From positions 1 to 64,000 of the forward strand of contig UBZT01000003.1 in NCBI GenBank assembly GCA_900470155.1: DNA of 64,000 bases, written 5' to 3'. Below the pieces are notes generated by a model. That model was not told the origin of the DNA. It did no database searches and saw only the letters and a program-made list of their open reading frames with translations. This document shows positions 1 through 8,010 of the stretch, one piece after another (within the stretch, counting starts at the first letter, position 1; each line of letters opens with the position of its first letter). Origin of the DNA: Hyphomicrobiales bacterium (GTDB lineage Bacteria; Pseudomonadota; Alphaproteobacteria; Rhizobiales; Rhizobiaceae). The position numbers and the translations under genes are program-made.

Positions 1-11
1 AGTTCAGGGTC

Positions 12-395
12 TCAGGTCACCGGCAATGGCTGCGTCTGGACGTCCGGCTTGCGCGGCTGGACGAAAAGGTGAAATGCCCATTGGCGCAACTGGCGCTCGA
101 AGAGTGCTGACAGCACCAAGATGAACGCCTTAGCGGCCTCGTTGCGGGTATAGGCATTGACTTGGGCTTCAGCTCGATCAAGCCCTTCAGCAAGAGTGTC
201 GGGCGTTCCCATGTCCCATTTCAGCAGTTCGCCGAGTCCTACCATGCTCGGCTCGACGACGCGCTCAAAGAGTCGGTGAAGGTTGTTTTGAAACACCCGC
301 GGCAAATGCTGCGCCGGTTCTATCATGGCCCGCTCCGAAGCGATTGAGTTTGGGTTCAAAGTAAAGTCGAGATCGATCCGTACCCGAAATTGCAA
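12..395 (-). CDS. hypothetical protein, possibly 5'-truncated
   Basis: Unrecognised 127-residue frame beginning at a TTG. The same frame stays open about 40 bases further upstream to a stop but offers no better start, so the real N-terminus may be lost or frameshifted. The middle of the protein (around residues 80-115, with FERQLRQWA) is predicted to be strongly helical and loosely recalls HEPN-type helical proteins from defence islands, which is only an impression. It lies next to mobilisation genes. No signal peptide or membrane segment is visible. It could be a remnant rather than a working gene. Confidence 0.35.
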   Translation of the reverse strand: MQFRVRIDLDFTLNPNSIASERAMIEPAQHLPRVFQNNLHRLFERVVEPSMVGLGELLKWDMGTPDTLAEGLDRAEAQVNAYTRNEAAKAFILVLSALFERQLRQWAFHLFVQPRKPDVQTQPLPVT

Positions 396-745
396 CTCCG
401 GGCCAAACCAATTGCCATGGTTCGCTCAGAAGGGCTCTCTCGGGATCGCGCAATTTTGTGCCTTGATTCGGCGTGCACCACTCCATTCGCTAAGGCGACC
501 TTTGCGATCGGTACCCGGCAATGACATTACGCGGCCTGCGTTCTCCTGCTCTTAAAAGCCCGAGGCGAGTTGGACCATGACTGCCATGACATTCACATAA
601 GGTGGGACAGCCTGCCCAGAATGGCGTGCTTCCGGTAACGAGACGCATCCTGCGGACCGGGCTTTCGTGAACCGAGCCGATAGTCTCGGCCATCCGGCTT
701 CCATCCCTTGCGTTTGACGGGCCGCATTTGCAGCTCGTTTGCTGA
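396..745. other. stretch without a recognisable gene
   Basis: Several short overlapping frames exist on both strands, but none shows a family motif, a good ribosome binding site or a normal length. I see no convincing gene here. It may contain the decayed 5' part of the neighbouring minus-strand gene. Confidence 0.4.
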
Positions 746-768
746 GCAGGGCTCATTCTGAGCCCTGC
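746..768 (+). terminator. 10-bp perfect hairpin
   Basis: Arms gcagggctca (746-755) and tgagccctgc (759-768) pair perfectly around a 3-nt loop. It is followed by a short T-rich stretch rather than a clean T-run. It could terminate transcription entering from upstream, or be part of the structured region before ardC. Confidence 0.4.
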
Positions 769-808
769 GATCTTTCTGCTGTCTGTTTGGGGCTGGCAGC
801 CCCGTCCT

Positions 809-902
809 CCGTCAAGACCAAGCCCTTTGGGCAAAAGCATCCGGGCCGTGGCTCGGCGTTCGCCTGCGCCCGCACCACCCCGGACGCTTTTGGTCTGGAC
901 GG
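809..902 (+). other. long imperfect inverted repeat in the ardC leader
   Basis: The segments ccgtcaagacc (809-819) and ggtctggacgg (892-902) pair with one mismatch. The segments aaaagcatccggg (833-845) and cccggacgctttt (879-891) also pair with one mismatch. A small internal stem (gccc-ttt-gggc) sits between the two left-hand segments. Together they make a stem of about 24 bp ending 67 bases before the ardC start. It could be a structured mRNA leader, a single-strand promoter or a transfer-related site, and the sequence alone does not decide. Confidence 0.45.
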
Positions 903-969
903 TTTCCCCCCTCTCTTCGCCAGAGGGGCAGATCGGTTGCATGCGCAACCCGATCAAAGGAAAAGGGAC

Positions 970-1872
970 ATGAAGAACGATGTTTACAGCCAAGTGACGG
1001 ATAAGATTATCGCCGATCTGGAAAAGGGCGAGCTGACCTGGCTGAAGCCTTGGAGTGCTGGCAATATGGAGGGCAGGATCATCAAACCACTACGGCATAA
1101 CGGACTGGCCTATAGCGGCATCAATGTTTTGATGCTGTGGGGCGCGGCCATCGAGGCTGGTTTTGTCTCCCCCTATTGGATGACCTTCAAACAGGCCGGG
1201 GAGCTTGGCGCGCATGTGCGCAAGGGCGAGCGTGGCAATATGGTTGTTTATGCGAACACCATCACCAGGACCGAGGAACAGGACGACGGCGGCGAGGAAG
1301 AGCGGCACATTCCGTTCTTGAAAGCCTATACGGTTTTCAACGTCGAGCAAATCGAAGGGCTGCCCGAGCAATATTATGCGAAGCCCGAACCCGTGATTGA
1401 TCCGGCTATGCGGATCGAACACGCCGAAGCGTTCTTTTCGGCGACCCGTGCCGATATTCGCCATGGCGGCAATCAGGCCTATTACAGTGGCACGAGCGAC
1501 CATGTGCAGATGCCCTGTTTCGAGAGCTTTCACGCGCCCGAGGCGTACTATGCGACGCTGGCGCACGAACTGACCCACTGGACAAAACACAAGAACCGTC
1601 TTGACCGGGAGCTTGGTCGCAAAAAGTGGGGCGATGAAGGCTATGCCCGTGAAGAACTCGTCGCCGAACTTGGCGCAGCATTTCTGTGCGCCGATCTGGA
1701 ATTGACGCCGGAGCCTCGTGCGGACCATGCGGCTTATATTCGGGGCTGGCTGAAAGTGCTGAAGGAAGACAAGCGCGCAATCTTCAGCGCCGCCGCCCAT
1801 GCGCAGCGCGCCGCCGATTTCCTGCACGGTCTGCAAAGCGTTGCAGACACCAAGGAAGGAGCCGCCGCGTAA
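970..1872 (+). CDS. ArdC-like antirestriction protein / zincin metallopeptidase
   Basis: 300-residue protein of the ArdC type. The N-terminal part (about residues 1-130, beginning MKNDVYSQVTDKIIADLEKG) matches the ArdC N-terminal ssDNA-binding domain. The C-terminal part is a zincin-like peptidase with the zinc motif HELTH at residues 199-203 and a downstream glutamate-rich helix (EELVAELGAAF) that can supply the third ligand. ArdC proteins travel on conjugative or mobilisable elements and protect incoming DNA against restriction. The ATG at 970 is chosen because a purine-rich GGAAAAGGGA precedes it and the domain starts there; the frame is open further upstream but is not ArdC-like. A relaxase gene follows, as expected on a mobile element. 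A fragment of this same gene recurs at about 62.8 kb. Confidence 0.85.
   Translation: MKNDVYSQVTDKIIADLEKGELTWLKPWSAGNMEGRIIKPLRHNGLAYSGINVLMLWGAAIEAGFVSPYWMTFKQAGELGAHVRKGERGNMVVYANTITRTEEQDDGGEEERHIPFLKAYTVFNVEQIEGLPEQYYAKPEPVIDPAMRIEHAEAFFSATRADIRHGGNQAYYSGTSDHVQMPCFESFHAPEAYYATLAHELTHWTKHKNRLDRELGRKKWGDEGYAREELVAELGAAFLCADLELTPEPRADHAAYIRGWLKVLKEDKRAIFSAAAHAQRAADFLHGLQSVADTKEGAAA
1558..1624 (+). repeat. ardC segment duplicated at 62.8 kb
   Basis: About 66 bases spanning the HELTH zinc motif are repeated at 62790-62856 with only two or three differences. The other copy stands alone, without the rest of the gene. Confidence 0.8.
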
Positions 1873-2406
1873 GCGGCGGTTCCCCTTATTTCGGTAGGAA
1901 ATTTCGCGCCCGCCAGAGGCGGGCGCTGAACACCTATAGTTTGAATGCCCTCAGATATGCTCAATCGCATTGAGGATATTTTGATGGTTTCAAACTCGGC
2001 ATGGTTTGAAAACGGCCATCAACCCCATTGCGCGCAGCCTGCCGCGTCACTCGGTCGATACCGATCTCATGTATCCGCCGATGCATGGGGCCGGAGGCTT
2101 TGTCCACACGGAGCGCTGTCATTTAGGTCCTTCAGGGAGCAGTGGGTTAGGAGGGGAACTGGGGTAGGGAAGGACGGCAAGATAAAGCGAACCGGGGTTC
2201 GCCCGAGCTGCGCTCGTAAGTGATTGTCTGCACATTGTTTTCCAGCCGGAAAACGGGGAAGTGGCATTTACTGCGATGTGTGATGAATTTTAGACCCGGC
2301 TGAGTTTCTCTGTGATCTGTGATGATAGCGGTCACCCGCCGCGAGGTGCGCTACGCCGATCTACGCGGCTGCAAGTCTTTTTACGCCGGCCTGCGATGAC
2401 CGCAAT
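1873..2406. other. intergenic region between ardC and relaxase
   Basis: Two GC-rich hairpins lie at the ardC end: ccgccgc/gcggcgg at 1862-1879 over the stop codon, and gcgcccgcc/ggcgggcgc at 1906-1926. A weak inverted repeat (gcggtca 2328-2334 with tgaccgc 2397-2403) sits just before the relaxase. An oriT would be expected near a relaxase gene, but I cannot identify a nick site. No gene is visible. Confidence 0.4.
1906..1926 (+). terminator. 9-bp hairpin after ardC
   Basis: Perfect arms gcgcccgcc and ggcgggcgc flank a 3-nt loop about 35 bases after the ardC stop. No T-run follows, so this may be an mRNA-stabilising hairpin or a Rho-assisted terminator. Confidence 0.45.
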
Positions 2407-4554
2407 TTGCTGCTTGCCACGCCTCGGATGGGCGCCGAACCTGCCGATATGGCAGAACGTGACGACGACACTTTCCGCATCAAACCGGGCCGACCGAAGA
2501 GCCGGGGCGGTCCCGCCAGCCTGCACTCGAAGCCCTTCCTCACACAGGTCAAGATCGCCGTGCGCAAGGCGGGTGGAAACCCGGATCGGATTGGTGGATC
2601 GTCTGGCAACGGGAGCGGACGCTTCAACGCCCGTGGCCGTGGCGCGAAACTCGCACCGTCCTTTCCGAAAGACGGTGGTGGATGGACGCGCGACGGCAGC
2701 GGCACCCGGTTCCGTTCGCGGCGCGTTGTGGTCAAGGCCCGCGTGGTTAAACTTGCCCCGCAACGGGGTCAGTCTCAGGGCTCGAAATTCCGCTCGACTT
2801 CGGCCAAGGCGGTCGATGCCCATCTGCGCTATCTGGAACGCGATGGTGTCACGAAGGATGGCGCGAAGGGCAGGGTCTATTCGGCTATTGAGGATGAGGC
2901 CGACGGCAAGGCGTTCGTAGAGCGCGGACGCGATGACCGGCATCAGTTCCGGTTCATCGTCGCGCCGGAGGATGCTGCCGACATGGCGGACCTACGATCC
3001 TTCACCCGCGATCTCATGAAGCAGGTGGAAAGGGATCTGGATACCCGGCTGGATTGGATTGCTGTCGATCACCACAATACTGGTCATCCCCATACCCATG
3101 TCATCGTGCGGGGTGTTCTGGAGGATGGCCGCATCCTCAATATTGCCGGCGACTATATCGCCCATGGGGTCCGCCATCGGGCCGAGGCACTGGTGACACT
3201 GGAACTGGGCCAGCAGAGCGAGTTGGAGGTCGCGGCAAAACTGCGCCATGAGGTGCAGGCAGAGCGCCTGACCCGTCTCGACCGCATGCTGATCGCGGAG
3301 AGCCAGGAGCGGGGCATCATCGACCTTCGTTTCGATGCTTCCGATAGCTACACCGTCAGAGCCAACCGAGCCCTTTTGATCGACCGTGCCAAGCGGCTGG
3401 AGCGATATGGCTTGGCGGATGAGATCGACACCGGACGATGGGCCATCCGCGACAATGCGGAACAGACGCTGCGTGCGCTTGGCGAGCGCGGCGACATCAT
3501 CAAGACCATGCACCGGGCGCTAGCGGATCACGGCCTTGCCGATGAGCGTGGTGCCCGTGATTACATCACCCACGGCAAAAGCATTACTGAGCCAATTGTC
3601 GGGCGGGTTCTGGCCAAGGGACTGGCGGGCGACGAGATGAGCGACCGGCTGCATCTGGTCATCGACGGCGTGGACGGACATACCCATTATGTCGAGACAG
3701 GAGATATCGGCCGACTGGACGATCTAAAGCGCGGCCACATCGTCTCGCTCGATCCGATCCCGCAAAAGGCCGAGCCTAGGGCATCGGACATCAACATCCG
3801 TGATCTCGCCGCCAGCAACGACGGCATTTACCGCCCAAGCGTTCATCTGGAGCAGGCCAGCGCAAAGATTGAAAAGATAGGCGGCGATCCCGATGCCTTC
3901 ATCCGCTCCCATGTCCGCCGCCTCGAAGCACTCCGTCGTGCCGGTCATGTCGAGCGCATCGATGCCGATCACTGGAAGATCCCCGGTGATCTCCCCGAAC
4001 GCGGCATGGCCTATGACGCCAGAGACAGGGCCAAGGATTTTACCGTCCGTACACTGTCCACCCTCGACCTCAACAAACAGGTCGGCAGCGACGGCGCGAC
4101 ATGGCTCGACCGGGAGCTTGTCTCACGCGACCGTACCCCACTCACGCAAGCGGGCTTTGGCCAAGAGGTCAGCGAAGCCATGGACCGCCGCCGCCAAAGC
4201 CTTGTCGATCAGGGGCAGGCGGTACGTCTCGACAATGGCAGCATCCGGGCGCCAAAAGACCTGCGGGAACGTCTTGAACGAACTGAGATCGACCGTGTTG
4301 GCCGGCAGATGGCGGCGGAGCGGGGTCTGCCCTACACGCCGAGCCAGCCTGGGGAATATGTCAGCGGATCACTGAAGGGCAGCGTCAATCTCGCCAGCGG
4401 GCGTTTCGCCATGCTCGATGATGGCATAGGGTTCCAGCTTGTACCGTGGCAACCGGCGCTCGACCAGCGGATCGGCCAGCATATCAGCGGTGTGGTGAGA
4501 GACGGTGGTGGGGTTGATTGGAGCTTTGCGAGGAAACGAGGGCTGGGGTTGTGA
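2407..4554 (+). CDS. relaxase/mobilization nuclease with DUF3363 domain (RlxS-like)
   Basis: About 715 residues, a VirD2/RlxS-like DNA relaxase that would nick the transfer origin and carry the strand to a recipient. The histidine cluster HHNTGHPHTH (residues 222-231 from the TTG at 2407) is the metal-binding motif of the relaxase fold. The long basic N-terminus (about 130 residues rich in R, K, G and S) and the C-terminal DUF3363-type half are normal for this family. The true start may be TTG 2407, ATG 2428 or ATG 2449, and none has a strong ribosome binding site. It is preceded by ardC. No coupling protein or Trb/VirB genes are in the window, so the element could only be mobilisable or is a remnant. 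Confidence 0.85.
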   Translation: MLLATPRMGAEPADMAERDDDTFRIKPGRPKSRGGPASLHSKPFLTQVKIAVRKAGGNPDRIGGSSGNGSGRFNARGRGAKLAPSFPKDGGGWTRDGSGTRFRSRRVVVKARVVKLAPQRGQSQGSKFRSTSAKAVDAHLRYLERDGVTKDGAKGRVYSAIEDEADGKAFVERGRDDRHQFRFIVAPEDAADMADLRSFTRDLMKQVERDLDTRLDWIAVDHHNTGHPHTHVIVRGVLEDGRILNIAGDYIAHGVRHRAEALVTLELGQQSELEVAAKLRHEVQAERLTRLDRMLIAESQERGIIDLRFDASDSYTVRANRALLIDRAKRLERYGLADEIDTGRWAIRDNAEQTLRALGERGDIIKTMHRALADHGLADERGARDYITHGKSITEPIVGRVLAKGLAGDEMSDRLHLVIDGVDGHTHYVETGDIGRLDDLKRGHIVSLDPIPQKAEPRASDINIRDLAASNDGIYRPSVHLEQASAKIEKIGGDPDAFIRSHVRRLEALRRAGHVERIDADHWKIPGDLPERGMAYDARDRAKDFTVRTLSTLDLNKQVGSDGATWLDRELVSRDRTPLTQAGFGQEVSEAMDRRRQSLVDQGQAVRLDNGSIRAPKDLRERLERTEIDRVGRQMAAERGLPYTPSQPGEYVSGSLKGSVNLASGRFAMLDDGIGFQLVPWQPALDQRIGQHISGVVRDGGGVDWSFARKRGLGL

Positions 4555-4563
4555 CGGCGCTCG

Positions 4564-4839
4564 CTATTCCGCGTCGTCGGTCTCATGCAAGCCAGATGCT
4601 TTCGCCAGTCTGACGCCGGCGCCCTTGCCATCGCTCTCGTCGATGAATTCCACGCCTGCCGATTCAAGCGCAATGCGGATAGCGTTAAGGTTCGCAACAG
4701 TGGTCGAAGGGACGACATCTTCCACTTCCGCGCGCCTAACGGTAGCAACGCCCACACTGGCGGCGGTTGCGAGGTCTTCCGCGCTCCATCTGATCAATGC
4801 GCGTGCCGCTCGCATCTGACCGCCCGTGATAGCTTTCAT
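4564..4839 (-). CDS. small XRE-type helix-turn-helix regulator
   Basis: About 91 residues. The segment from about residue 10 to 65 (MRAARALIRWSAEDLATAAS, then VGVATVRRAE) is a classic XRE/Cro helix-turn-helix. Such small regulators occur on mobile elements and autoregulate or control transfer genes. It converges with the relaxase gene, with only 9 bases between the two stops. The ATG at 4839 begins the conserved MKAITGGQMR segment; another ATG lies 15 bases upstream. A near-perfect inverted repeat about 110 bases upstream is a possible binding site. Confidence 0.75.
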   Translation of the reverse strand: MKAITGGQMRAARALIRWSAEDLATAASVGVATVRRAEVEDVVPSTTVANLNAIRIALESAGVEFIDESDGKGAGVRLAKASGLHETDDAE

Positions 4840-4947
4840 ATCGTATGATTTCAATTTGATCGAACTTCGCTTGTCTGATAATATGGCTTCTAAGGAGTGC
4901 GGGCGGCACTTTTCGTTTGTTGCCGCTCGCTTCCCAATAGAGCTGCG

Positions 4948-4980
4948 GCTGTATGAGGTGGTTGTGACACCTTATACAGC
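4948..4980. promoter_or_regulatory. 13-bp inverted repeat, candidate operator
   Basis: gctgtatgaggtg (4948-4960) and caccttatacagc (4968-4980) pair with one mismatch across a 7-nt spacer. The repeat lies between the divergent HTH gene and the hypothetical gene at 5015, 34 bases before the latter, where a repressor such as the neighbouring XRE protein could act. Confidence 0.5.
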
Positions 4981-5014
4981 CTGACCACAAACCAAGTTAT
5001 AGGGAACTCGGATC

Positions 5015-5668
5015 ATGGCTGATTCCGACAATAGCAGAACTTTGCCTGTCGTCACGCGACGCAGATTGCTTTCCACGTCGGCGACGTGGCTGGCTGCGGC
5101 ACAGGTTGGGGATGTGGATGCGGAACTTTATTCCGCAGACGACCAACCTGACGGTGGCGATCCAGCGTTGATGTTGTGGCAGGAGTGGTGGGCGGCCCAT
5201 GAGCAGGTCGAGAGGTTCTGCCGGAAGCAGCAGCGGCTTGAAACTGCTCTAATCGCGGCTGTCGGGTTTCCACATGTTGACATTGCCGTGCCCGGTCAGG
5301 ATTGGGTGGTCGCGGCTTTTACCTTTGAGGAAATCGACCGCCGGTTTGGCGATGCGCCGGAAAACGCCGATGCAAAGATGCAGGCGAAGGCAACGCTCGC
5401 CGAGCAGCAAGCCGCTTGGGACGAACTGGACGACCGGATGGGACACAGCCGCGCCAAGCAGGCGGAGGAGCAAGCCTTTGCGATACGCGAGGAAAGATTG
5501 AATCATCTGTTTTCAAAACCGGCTCATTCGGTTGCCGGTGCCGCCGCAAAGCTGCATGCTGTTCTCGCTATGGGAGAAGACAGTCCCGTTGATGAATTTC
5601 CATGGCCGCAAATTCGGGCTGCGGTGACGGACCTACTCCGTCTGGGCAGCAGACCCTCGGGTACTTGA
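5015..5668 (+). CDS. hypothetical protein with a twin-arginine-like N-terminus
   Basis: 217 residues, function not recognised. Residues 14-30 (VTRRRLLSTSATWLAAA) look like a twin-arginine signal, although the hydrophobic stretch is short. The rest is acidic and probably helical, with a possible coiled-coil segment around residues 125-165. The ATG at 5015 follows a weak AGGGAA. It lies next to the HTH regulator and downstream of a clear inverted repeat, so it may be that regulator's target. It could be cargo of the mobile element. Confidence 0.6.
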   Translation: MADSDNSRTLPVVTRRRLLSTSATWLAAAQVGDVDAELYSADDQPDGGDPALMLWQEWWAAHEQVERFCRKQQRLETALIAAVGFPHVDIAVPGQDWVVAAFTFEEIDRRFGDAPENADAKMQAKATLAEQQAAWDELDDRMGHSRAKQAEEQAFAIREERLNHLFSKPAHSVAGAAAKLHAVLAMGEDSPVDEFPWPQIRAAVTDLLRLGSRPSGT

Positions 5669-5824
5669 TTGGGCTCAGGATTCCGGGCCCACAGATGACC
5701 GCTTTGCGCCTCCATTCCCGTCTTAAGCGCCAAGCTTTGCATCTCCTGAAAGCCGCCCTAGAATCCAATGGCGTGAGAGCAAGATCAATACGATTTTCGT
5801 TGAGACACGAGGTAGGAATTCGCA

Positions 5825-7237
5825 CTAAGTTGGCGCCTGCAACGTCCTCGGCCGTGTCCGGCGTTCGTCGCTGTGCCATTTGGTCAGATACACGCTAGCC
5901 CCAGATATCACCCCGTAAACGATCGAGGACAGCGCGACGATGGCATACAGCGTCGATGAATCCACGGTTCCAATTTGTACTGCCGCGAAGCCGATGAATG
6001 CTGCGATGATCATCCTGACTGTGCCAGCCAAGACCGGTATGAGGACGCGTCTGGCCCCCTGGCTGGCGAAGTAAAGGGCCAGGCCAAAGGCAACGAGTGG
6101 GTAGAACGGCGCGACGGTCCGAAGATAATGACTGCCTTCAGCCACGACGTCTGGTGAATTGCTGAACAATTCCATCCAGGTGCTTGGCCAGACTGCTGCG
6201 TAGACACCGACGATGGATGATAATGCGAAAGCCAAAGCCGCGCCGGACCAAGCGATGCGGCGTGCTCGGGCGACCTGTCCTGCGCCGATGTTGAGGCCCA
6301 CCAGCGTAACAATCGCCGTCCCGATGCCAAAAAGGACGGGTATCTGCAGATAATCCAGTCTTGACGCGATCCCGTAGCCCGCCAGCGCATCGACACCAAA
6401 TTTCCCAACGGCCGCAGTGACGAAAACGACGGTCAAATTCACCTGGATGGTTCCTATCGCGGACAAGATTCCGACGCCCAGGATCTCTCGAAACAGCCGT
6501 CCCTCCAACTTTACGACCTTCAGCCTGATTGCGTCGCGACCCGATCGCAGACGGAGAATGAGTGCGACTGTCGCAAACAGATAATAAACCAGGATTGCCA
6601 CGCCACCACCTGCTACTCCCAATGCTGGAATAGGCCCCCATCCGAAGATCAGCAGCGGAGAGAGAGGCAGGAGGATGAAGGTCCCGGATACGATGACAAG
6701 CGCTGGTGTTTTCGGGTTGCCGGCACCACGCAATGCGGACGAAAGCAAGGCGGTAATCCAGATGAGCACAGAACCTGCAAACACGACATTGGAATAGGTG
6801 AGCGCAGCCCGGAGAGCATCGTCCGCACCGCCCATCGCTTCGTAAAGGCTTGAGGCAAAAATAAGTGCGGTCACCATGAACAGGATCCCGAAACCGCATG
6901 CGACCACAAGCGCATGCCAGACGAGCGCATCCGCATCCTCCTGTCGCCCCCCGCCCAATGCGCGCGCCACGGCGGCAGCGGTTCCACCCCCGATACCGCC
7001 GTTCGACATCATCTGCATGAGCATGAGCACGGGGAACACCAAGGTTACCCCGGCAAGTGCAGCCGTACCGAGGAAACTGACGAAATAGGTTTCCGCGACG
7101 CCAACGAAAGTCTGGACCAACAGCACCACGACAGTGGGCAGCGCTAGCTTGATAATCGATGGGATGACGGGTCCAGCGAGCAATTCCTGAGGCCCGTTGC
7201 TTCGGTGGCCTGCGTTTGCGTGGGTGGTTTGACTCAT
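5825..7237 (-). CDS. MATE family multidrug efflux transporter
   Basis: 470-residue NorM-type protein with about twelve membrane spans in two similar halves, as in the multidrug and toxic compound extrusion family. It would exchange cations for drugs or metabolites across the inner membrane. The motif region GVAETYFVSFLGTAALAGVT at the second helix is typical. The ATG at 7237 gives a normal MATE N-terminus. The gene is divergent from a MarR regulator with duplicated AT-rich sites between them, so repression by that regulator is likely. Confidence 0.92.
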   Translation of the reverse strand: MSQTTHANAGHRSNGPQELLAGPVIPSIIKLALPTVVVLLVQTFVGVAETYFVSFLGTAALAGVTLVFPVLMLMQMMSNGGIGGGTAAAVARALGGGRQEDADALVWHALVVACGFGILFMVTALIFASSLYEAMGGADDALRAALTYSNVVFAGSVLIWITALLSSALRGAGNPKTPALVIVSGTFILLPLSPLLIFGWGPIPALGVAGGGVAILVYYLFATVALILRLRSGRDAIRLKVVKLEGRLFREILGVGILSAIGTIQVNLTVVFVTAAVGKFGVDALAGYGIASRLDYLQIPVLFGIGTAIVTLVGLNIGAGQVARARRIAWSGAALAFALSSIVGVYAAVWPSTWMELFSNSPDVVAEGSHYLRTVAPFYPLVAFGLALYFASQGARRVLIPVLAGTVRMIIAAFIGFAAVQIGTVDSSTLYAIVALSSIVYGVISGASVYLTKWHSDERRTRPRTLQAPT

Positions 7238-7276
7238 GGCGCGCCCTTTGGTGATCACCCCGCAAATAAGAAGCCA

Positions 7277-7317
7277 ATCAAAATCTAAGTCAATATAAGA
7301 TTGCGATCAAAATCTAA
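7277..7317. promoter_or_regulatory. duplicated site in the MATE/marR divergent promoter
   Basis: The 12-mer atcaaaatctaa occurs twice (7277-7288 and 7306-7317), 29 bp apart, with an intervening taagattgcgat that resembles its complement. The position between the divergent MATE and MarR genes suggests the MarR operator. Confidence 0.55.
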
Positions 7318-7369
7318 AATCACTAGGTTGGCGACGGAGCAACGGGCGGACGCGAGAGCAGGAGCGAAT

Positions 7370-7786
7370 ATGCAGGACTACTCCTACGAAAATGATCTTT
7401 GCCTGGTCATGCAGCGGCTCAATCGACGGATATCAAGGGCAGCCAACCAAGCCTTGAAGAATACAGACCTCACCATTGAACAGGTGACGCTCTTGTCAGT
7501 CCTCGGCAGCAGGCCTTCCATGCGTGCCGCGGATCTCAGTCAGGAACTCGAACTTGGTCCATCGACAGTCTCGACGAACATCCGGCCTCTGCTCAGGCGG
7601 GGGCTTATCGCTACCACCGACGACCCAGATGACCGTCGAGCGAGAATGTTGTCGTTGACGGGTGTCGGAACCGAAGCGCTCCGTACTGCTCAAGGGATAC
7701 TGGGTGATATGTCCCCTTGTTCGGCGCTTGAAATGTCGGAAGATGTGCGGGCACTTTCTCGTAATATGAACCGCATCTTTCGATAG
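7370..7786 (+). CDS. MarR family transcriptional regulator
   Basis: 138 residues with the MarR winged helix-turn-helix in the centre (about residues 30-100: LTIEQVTLLSVLG, then the recognition region PSTVSTNIRPLLRRGLI and the wing DDPDDRRARMLSLT). It binds DNA as a dimer and releases it on binding a small phenolic or drug-like ligand. The ATG at 7370 has GGAG 8 bases before it; the longer open frame upstream crosses the operator. Divergent from the MATE pump, its probable target. Confidence 0.9.
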   Translation: MQDYSYENDLCLVMQRLNRRISRAANQALKNTDLTIEQVTLLSVLGSRPSMRAADLSQELELGPSTVSTNIRPLLRRGLIATTDDPDDRRARMLSLTGVGTEALRTAQGILGDMSPCSALEMSEDVRALSRNMNRIFR

Positions 7787-7815
7787 GCGGTGAGTTTAGG
7801 AGAAGGCATCGCGGT

Positions 7816-8010
7816 TCAGTCTGGGCGTTGAAGGGCAGCGCGTAGGGATGCAACATCTTGTTCAAGTCGTGACACCCGATCTTCCAGATCAGTGCGATAT
7901 CCTTGGTGCAGATCGTCCACACCATCAAGTACGGATTCCCATCTCTGCCACCATGCCATCAGGCCTTTGAGGACTGTTGCCCTTGCCGCTTTTCTATCCC
8001 CACCCCTCAT
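7816..8010 (-). CDS. 64-residue coiled-coil protein coupled to ftsZ
   Basis: Small basic-to-acidic protein whose C-terminal half is a short coiled coil (LEDRVSRLEQDVASLRAAL). The start codon overlaps the ftsZ stop as ATGA, which implies translational coupling. This argues that it is a real gene and works with the FtsZ paralogue, perhaps as a binding partner. No known family is recognised. It is the last gene of the tetR-fabF-ftsZ run. Confidence 0.6.
   Translation of the reverse strand: MRGGDRKAARATVLKGLMAWWQRWESVLDGVDDLHQGYRTDLEDRVSRLEQDVASLRAALQRPD

Noticed and set aside
739..969. 77-codon extension of the ArdC-like gene
   Set aside because: The extension runs through the hairpin region, and the family N-terminus and ribosome binding site are at 970.
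490..993. 167-codon minus-strand frame
   Set aside because: It is rich in R, G and C, overlaps the ardC leader hairpin, has no motif and no plausible start.
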